Origin: a virus
DNA length: 49,617 nucleotides
Direction: 5' to 3' (one strand)
IMG/VR virus record: IMGVR_UViG_3300049846_002600
Location: 1-49,617 of that record
This document shows, piece by piece, positions 46,733-49,617 of the stretch. Both the position numbers and the translations under genes were made by a program. The notes under the pieces were generated by a model that was not told the DNA's origin, made no database searches, and saw only the letters and a list, made by a program, of their open reading frames with translations. The stretch's first letter is position 1, and every line of letters begins with the position of its first letter.

Positions 46733-47161
46733 TTAGAAAGGAACGTCATCTAAATTTGGTTCATCGTCCCATGTTTTTTTTGAAGGCTGCTGACGGGTGG
46801 ATTTTTGAGACTGGCGATCGCCTCCATCGTCATCGGCTTTTTTGCGGATACCGTAACCAACGGCATTGACCCGCACACTGTCACGCTTAACAGTTTCGCC
46901 GTCTTTGTTTTCCCACTCCTGGGTAGACATGAACCCATGCACTTCGATAGGGTCGCCTTTCTGAAAGCTATTAGCGACAAATTCCCCAAGCTCTCCCCAT
47001 GCCTCACAATTCACCCAGGTAGTCGGGTTCCACTCATCGGTTTTCTGGTTTTTGCCATTGGAAGAATAGACAGAAAACTTGGTTACAGACGATCCAGAGT
47101 CAAAGTATTGAATCTTGATATCTGAGCCGATTTTGCCTGTAGCTTTGATTTCGATAGCCAT
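46733..47161 (-). CDS. ssb: Single-stranded DNA-binding protein, 142 aa
   Basis: N-terminal OB-fold (1-105) with typical strands (EIKATGKIGSDIKIQYFDSG, TTWVNCEAWGELGEFVANSF, GDPIEVHGFM) and a disordered Gln/Ser/Lys-rich tail ending LDDVPF, the canonical SSB acidic tip that recruits partner proteins. It should protect single-stranded DNA in phage replication and supply the Sak3-like annealase. Length is near that of a bacterial SSB. Confidence 0.9.
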   Translation of the reverse strand: MAIEIKATGKIGSDIKIQYFDSGSSVTKFSVYSSNGKNQKTDEWNPTTWVNCEAWGELGEFVANSFQKGDPIEVHGFMSTQEWENKDGETVKRDSVRVNAVGYGIRKKADDDGGDRQSQKSTRQQPSKKTWDDEPNLDDVPF

Positions 47162-47194
47162 TGTATTAAGGGCGATTCTTGCCGCCCGATAAAT

Positions 47195-47710
47195 TTATTT
47201 GATACGAAGAATTGTCTGGCGATCGCCCAACACTGCAAAGGGCAATTGCTCACCACTTTCCAGATCGGCGCGTACCGCCTCTTTGTCAATCTCAACCTTA
47301 ATCGCCTGATACTTTTCGGGTAGCGTGGCGGGGTCAAGATTATCAATATAGCCGACAGTGCGTTTCCCTCCAGCCTTGCTGATAGATAGGCTATGGCGCT
47401 GAGTTTCTAGGCACTTAACGCCACGCTGCTCTAGGAACCAGAGCAGATTAGCGCGAAGCCGGATCGCTCGGTTTTCGTTTGCCTTGGCAAGATCAGTAAG
47501 TTTTTTCGCCTGTTCTTTTCGGGCTTTGGCGATCGCCTCAAGCTCGTTAATCAGTTCGGCATAGTTGTCTAGCTTGGTTGCCAGTTCCCCACCCTCAACA
47601 GTCAAAAACTGCTGAATGATTTCGTCCTGCTGTTGATGATCTTCTGTTTCGGTTAGCTGACACTCAAGGGCGCGGAGTTCATCGGCAATGTCAAACAAAG
47701 ACTTACTCAT
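47195..47710 (-). CDS. Gp157-family protein, 171 aa
   Basis: ATG 47710 overlaps the upstream gene by 8 nt. The helical N-terminal part (SLFDIADELRALECQLTETE and ATKLDNYAELINELEAIAKA) followed by a C-terminal strand region (QRHSLSISKAGGKR, LPEKYQAIKV) is the typical outline of Siphovirus Gp157 (PF05565). That family is linked to phage DNA metabolism and, in Streptococcus phages, resistance phenotypes; its exact role is not established. Confidence 0.75.
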   Translation of the reverse strand: MSKSLFDIADELRALECQLTETEDHQQQDEIIQQFLTVEGGELATKLDNYAELINELEAIAKARKEQAKKLTDLAKANENRAIRLRANLLWFLEQRGVKCLETQRHSLSISKAGGKRTVGYIDNLDPATLPEKYQAIKVEIDKEAVRADLESGEQLPFAVLGDRQTILRIK

Positions 47711-47942
47711 CGACTTCAATGTCATCACTGGCGACAAAATTAACGTCGATCATTTTTACTCTTACAAAGCAATCAACTTCATACAGCCGCCCTTCATAAG
47801 AGTAAATCCCGGTATCTTCGTTTTCAGTAATATCATTTTCAGCGTCATGATACTCATCTTGTGCCTTTTCCAGTGCAATTTCAAGTCGTTTTACTTCTAG
47901 AGCTGCTGCACGTAGTCGCTCAAATCTTTTTGCTCTACTCAT
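47703..47942 (-). CDS. Coiled-coil small protein, 79 aa
   Basis: Helical, charged N-terminal coiled coil (RLRAAALEVKRLEIALEKAQ) and a beta-rich C-terminus ending in acidic residues. First gene of the Gp157/SSB operon, driven by the promoter at 47995-47967. Family unknown. Confidence 0.55.
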   Translation of the reverse strand: MSRAKRFERLRAAALEVKRLEIALEKAQDEYHDAENDITENEDTGIYSYEGRLYEVDCFVRVKMIDVNFVASDDIEVDE

Positions 47943-47966
47943 AAACTAATCCTCTTAACTTCCTTT

Positions 47967-47999
47967 ATTGTATATGAGAACTTAAAAAGTTTCAACAAC
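47967..47999 (-). promoter_or_regulatory. Promoter of the Gp157/SSB operon
   Basis: Minus strand GTTGTTGAAACTTTTTAA (47999-47982) with TTGAAA as -35 (47995-47990), 17-nt spacer and TACAAT (47972-47967). Confidence 0.75.
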
Positions 48000-48003
48000 A
48001 AAG

Positions 48004-49521
48004 TTACTTAAAGGGGTTTGCAGTCTTGCTTGAAAAGCTTTTGGCTCTTAGCTTTTGGGCTGGACTATTGTTGTCTGCGTTTGTCTTGGTGGCACTTTGT
48101 AGGTAACTTGCCTTGAGGACTGAATACGCCCCGCTGGATGCGTCCGTTACGTCTGTGATAAGCGGAACTCTGGAACCGTCAAACTTTTGTAGGCAGGTTA
48201 GATACTGGTCATTCCAACCGCCATAGGCGATCGCCACGCCGCCGTTACTTGCCTCGGTCGCCAATGGGATCGCCCTGGTTAGTTTGTCCCCCCGTGGTTT
48301 GACCGCATCCCCATCTATCCCCATCAGGTTTAGTTTGGTTTTAAGTGCAGCGGAAAACGCCATGCTTTCCGAACCGCCTTCAAGTTCCCATCGCACCTTT
48401 ATTTTTTTGCCGTCCTGTTTGGCTAGGTTGAGAATTGTCTGCTCTAGGTTAGCCGCGCCGATCTGTTCGGCGTACATATCCAAGACGGTGTATTTATTCC
48501 CCTTGCGCCCCATCTTTACCCCGGCGGTGTAACAGGAATTTTTGGTGGCTTGCTCTTTTGCTGTCCCTGCCAAGTCCCAGAATCTGACTACGGTGATCGC
48601 CTCACTCTCTAAGAATGTATCCCGATGGAACCAGTCGCGGCTGAATACAGTCCCCCCGGTAAAGTCGATCTTCCAGTTCCCGCCCAATAGTCGAGCGCGA
48701 TCCACGGGGTGCAATGCCTTAAGGCGACTGATGTACTTCGGATCTTTCTCTAACAGCTTGGGGTTGTCGTAAACAGTGGCGGGGATAAAAGTTAAGCTCA
48801 TCGGCTCGCAGTCGTCATATTCGGCAAGTAAATCATCCCGGCTGTCTCCCCATACTGTTTGTTCTTCGTGGCGGATAAACCAGCGCAATATGCCAGAGCG
48901 CTCGCCGATCATTTCCCCATCGTCGTCAATCCACCAACTTATTAGATCTTTTACCCATGAGTTGGCATCGGGGTTCGTTGTGGCACGGATTTTAGTGGGG
49001 ATGCCCGATGTAGTTCTGTTCCGAGATAGTAGATAAAAAAATTGACTTTCCGTAAAGTGCGTCAACTCATCAAAAGCCAAGCGCCCGACTTCTGCCCCCT
49101 GCCAATCGTACTTATTTTTCTCATGTTGGAGGTGAGCAAATTTGATTTTTGCCCCCGACAAAAAAGTATGGGTAAGGTTTCCGACTGAGGCGATCGTCCC
49201 CATGTTTTTGTAAAACTCCATGCTAGAGTCCCACAACCCGCCGGGGTTTGTAATCTGTGGGCTTGTCCGGCGAAATACTACCGCCGCATACTTTGAGTTT
49301 TGGATTAATTCTTGTCGGGCAAAATCCAGCAAAACCGCTGCACTTTTTCCTGAACCCGCGCCGCCGCCGTAAATAGTAATATCTGCCTCACTCGCCAAAA
49401 ACTCTTCTTGCCGCCCCGGCTGTGGTGATGGCAGACTGCTCACTGAGGTGATCGCCCCCAACACAATTTCCTCTAATTCAGTTTTGCGACGACACAAATT
49501 ACCAGCCCGTTTTCTAACCAT
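48004..49521 (-). CDS. Terminase large subunit (TerL), 505 aa
   Basis: Walker A YGGGAGSGKSAAVLLD (~51-66), Walker B LAFDELTHF (~148-156), and the C-terminal RNase H-like nuclease domain beginning VVRFWDLAGTAKE (~325) with further conserved acidic positions. It packages and cuts concatemeric phage DNA. The partial gene ahead of it, overlapping by 8 nt, is presumably the small subunit. Placed next to SSB/Gp157 genes, away from the portal. Confidence 0.92.
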   Translation of the reverse strand: MVRKRAGNLCRRKTELEEIVLGAITSVSSLPSPQPGRQEEFLASEADITIYGGGAGSGKSAAVLLDFARQELIQNSKYAAVVFRRTSPQITNPGGLWDSSMEFYKNMGTIASVGNLTHTFLSGAKIKFAHLQHEKNKYDWQGAEVGRLAFDELTHFTESQFFYLLSRNRTTSGIPTKIRATTNPDANSWVKDLISWWIDDDGEMIGERSGILRWFIRHEEQTVWGDSRDDLLAEYDDCEPMSLTFIPATVYDNPKLLEKDPKYISRLKALHPVDRARLLGGNWKIDFTGGTVFSRDWFHRDTFLESEAITVVRFWDLAGTAKEQATKNSCYTAGVKMGRKGNKYTVLDMYAEQIGAANLEQTILNLAKQDGKKIKVRWELEGGSESMAFSAALKTKLNLMGIDGDAVKPRGDKLTRAIPLATEASNGGVAIAYGGWNDQYLTCLQKFDGSRVPLITDVTDASSGAYSVLKASYLQSATKTNADNNSPAQKLRAKSFSSKTANPFK

Positions 49522-49617
49522 CAGTCTTGTCCAATATCTCGATCACCCGGTCAATGCCAGCAGCTTCATTCAGCGCGGCGTATGCGTCGTTGATCGCCCC
49601 ACTAATGACCCTAGGCA
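49514..49617 (-). CDS. Partial gene, probable small terminase subunit, C-terminal end
   Basis: The frame is open at the window edge and ends at TAG 49514, overlapping the TerL start (ATGGTTAG) by 8 nt. It reads RVISGAINDAYAALNEAAGI then DRVIEILDKTDG, a helical C-terminus. Position just upstream of TerL is standard for TerS, but only 33 residues are visible. Confidence 0.6.
   Translation of the reverse strand, partial: PRVISGAINDAYAALNEAAGIDRVIEILDKTDG

Noticed and set aside
1-49617. Circular closure of the window (right end joined to left end)
   Set aside because: Joining the ends would make the left methyltransferase run through sequence antisense to the probable small terminase, producing no MTase-like N-terminus; the window appears to be a slice.

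Overview
This window looks like a slice of a cyanobacterial tailed phage or prophage with siphovirus-type morphology. It encodes a large terminase, a DUF935-type portal, a head protease with scaffold, a capsid protein, a tail tube, tail assembly chaperones, a 1432-residue tape measure and several fibres. I see no contractile sheath. The palindrome GCGATCGC (HIP1, typical of many cyanobacterial genomes) occurs more than 40 times, inside genes of every module, which points to a cyanobacterial host. Both ends cut through genes: an amino-methyltransferase on the left and probably the small terminase on the right. No integrase, CRISPR array or insertion sequence was seen.

Layout. 0-0.6 kb: 3' end of an N4/N6 DNA methyltransferase. 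0.7-4.2 kb (minus): a tail fibre and small tail genes. 4.3-9.3 kb (plus): a ParB-like protein coupled to a C5 cytosine methyltransferase, small zinc-finger genes, a decayed transglycosylase-like gene, a BRO-type antirepressor and an orphan 379-residue protein. 9.35-9.8 kb: two overlapping repressor-like genes and a symmetric operator, divergent from a tightly packed plus-strand operon. 9.8-16.15 kb (plus): that operon, with several single-pass membrane proteins, an FtsK/HerA-type ATPase with N-terminal membrane segments, an M23 peptidase, a GH24 lysozyme, a SANT-like DNA-binding protein and a RusA-like resolvase. 16.15-24.35 kb (minus): fibres/adhesins, connector, capsid, decoration, protease/scaffold and portal, interrupted by one plus-strand secreted 'moron'. 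24.4-30.6 kb: small genes, a second C5 methyltransferase, an initiator-type tRNA, DNA-binding regulators and an AntA-like antirepressor. 30.7-36.5 kb: an SF2 helicase, a GNAT, a 303-residue protein with an SSB-like tail, and a membrane pair resembling a lysis or sensing unit. 36.5-43.5 kb (minus): the tail module. 43.6-48 kb (minus): small genes, a Sak3-like annealing protein, SSB and a Gp157-like protein. 48-49.6 kb (minus): terminase.

How the parts fit together. Virion genes are on the minus strand but are split: TerL is about 24 kb from the portal, and the tail tube to tape-measure block is separate from the head block. Replication and recombination are served by the helicase, SSB, Sak3-like annealase, Gp157 and RusA. 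Three methyltransferases and a ParB-like adaptor suggest heavy DNA modification. Many early genes appear to share a promoter class with a conserved start-of-transcript element (AGAGTTAAG), and two or three small ribbon-helix-helix or HTH regulators sit beside palindromic operators. The best candidate for something undescribed is the 9.8-16.15 kb membrane/ATPase/peptidoglycan-hydrolase operon, which has the composition of a DNA-translocation machine yet sits inside an otherwise ordinary tailed-phage genome.
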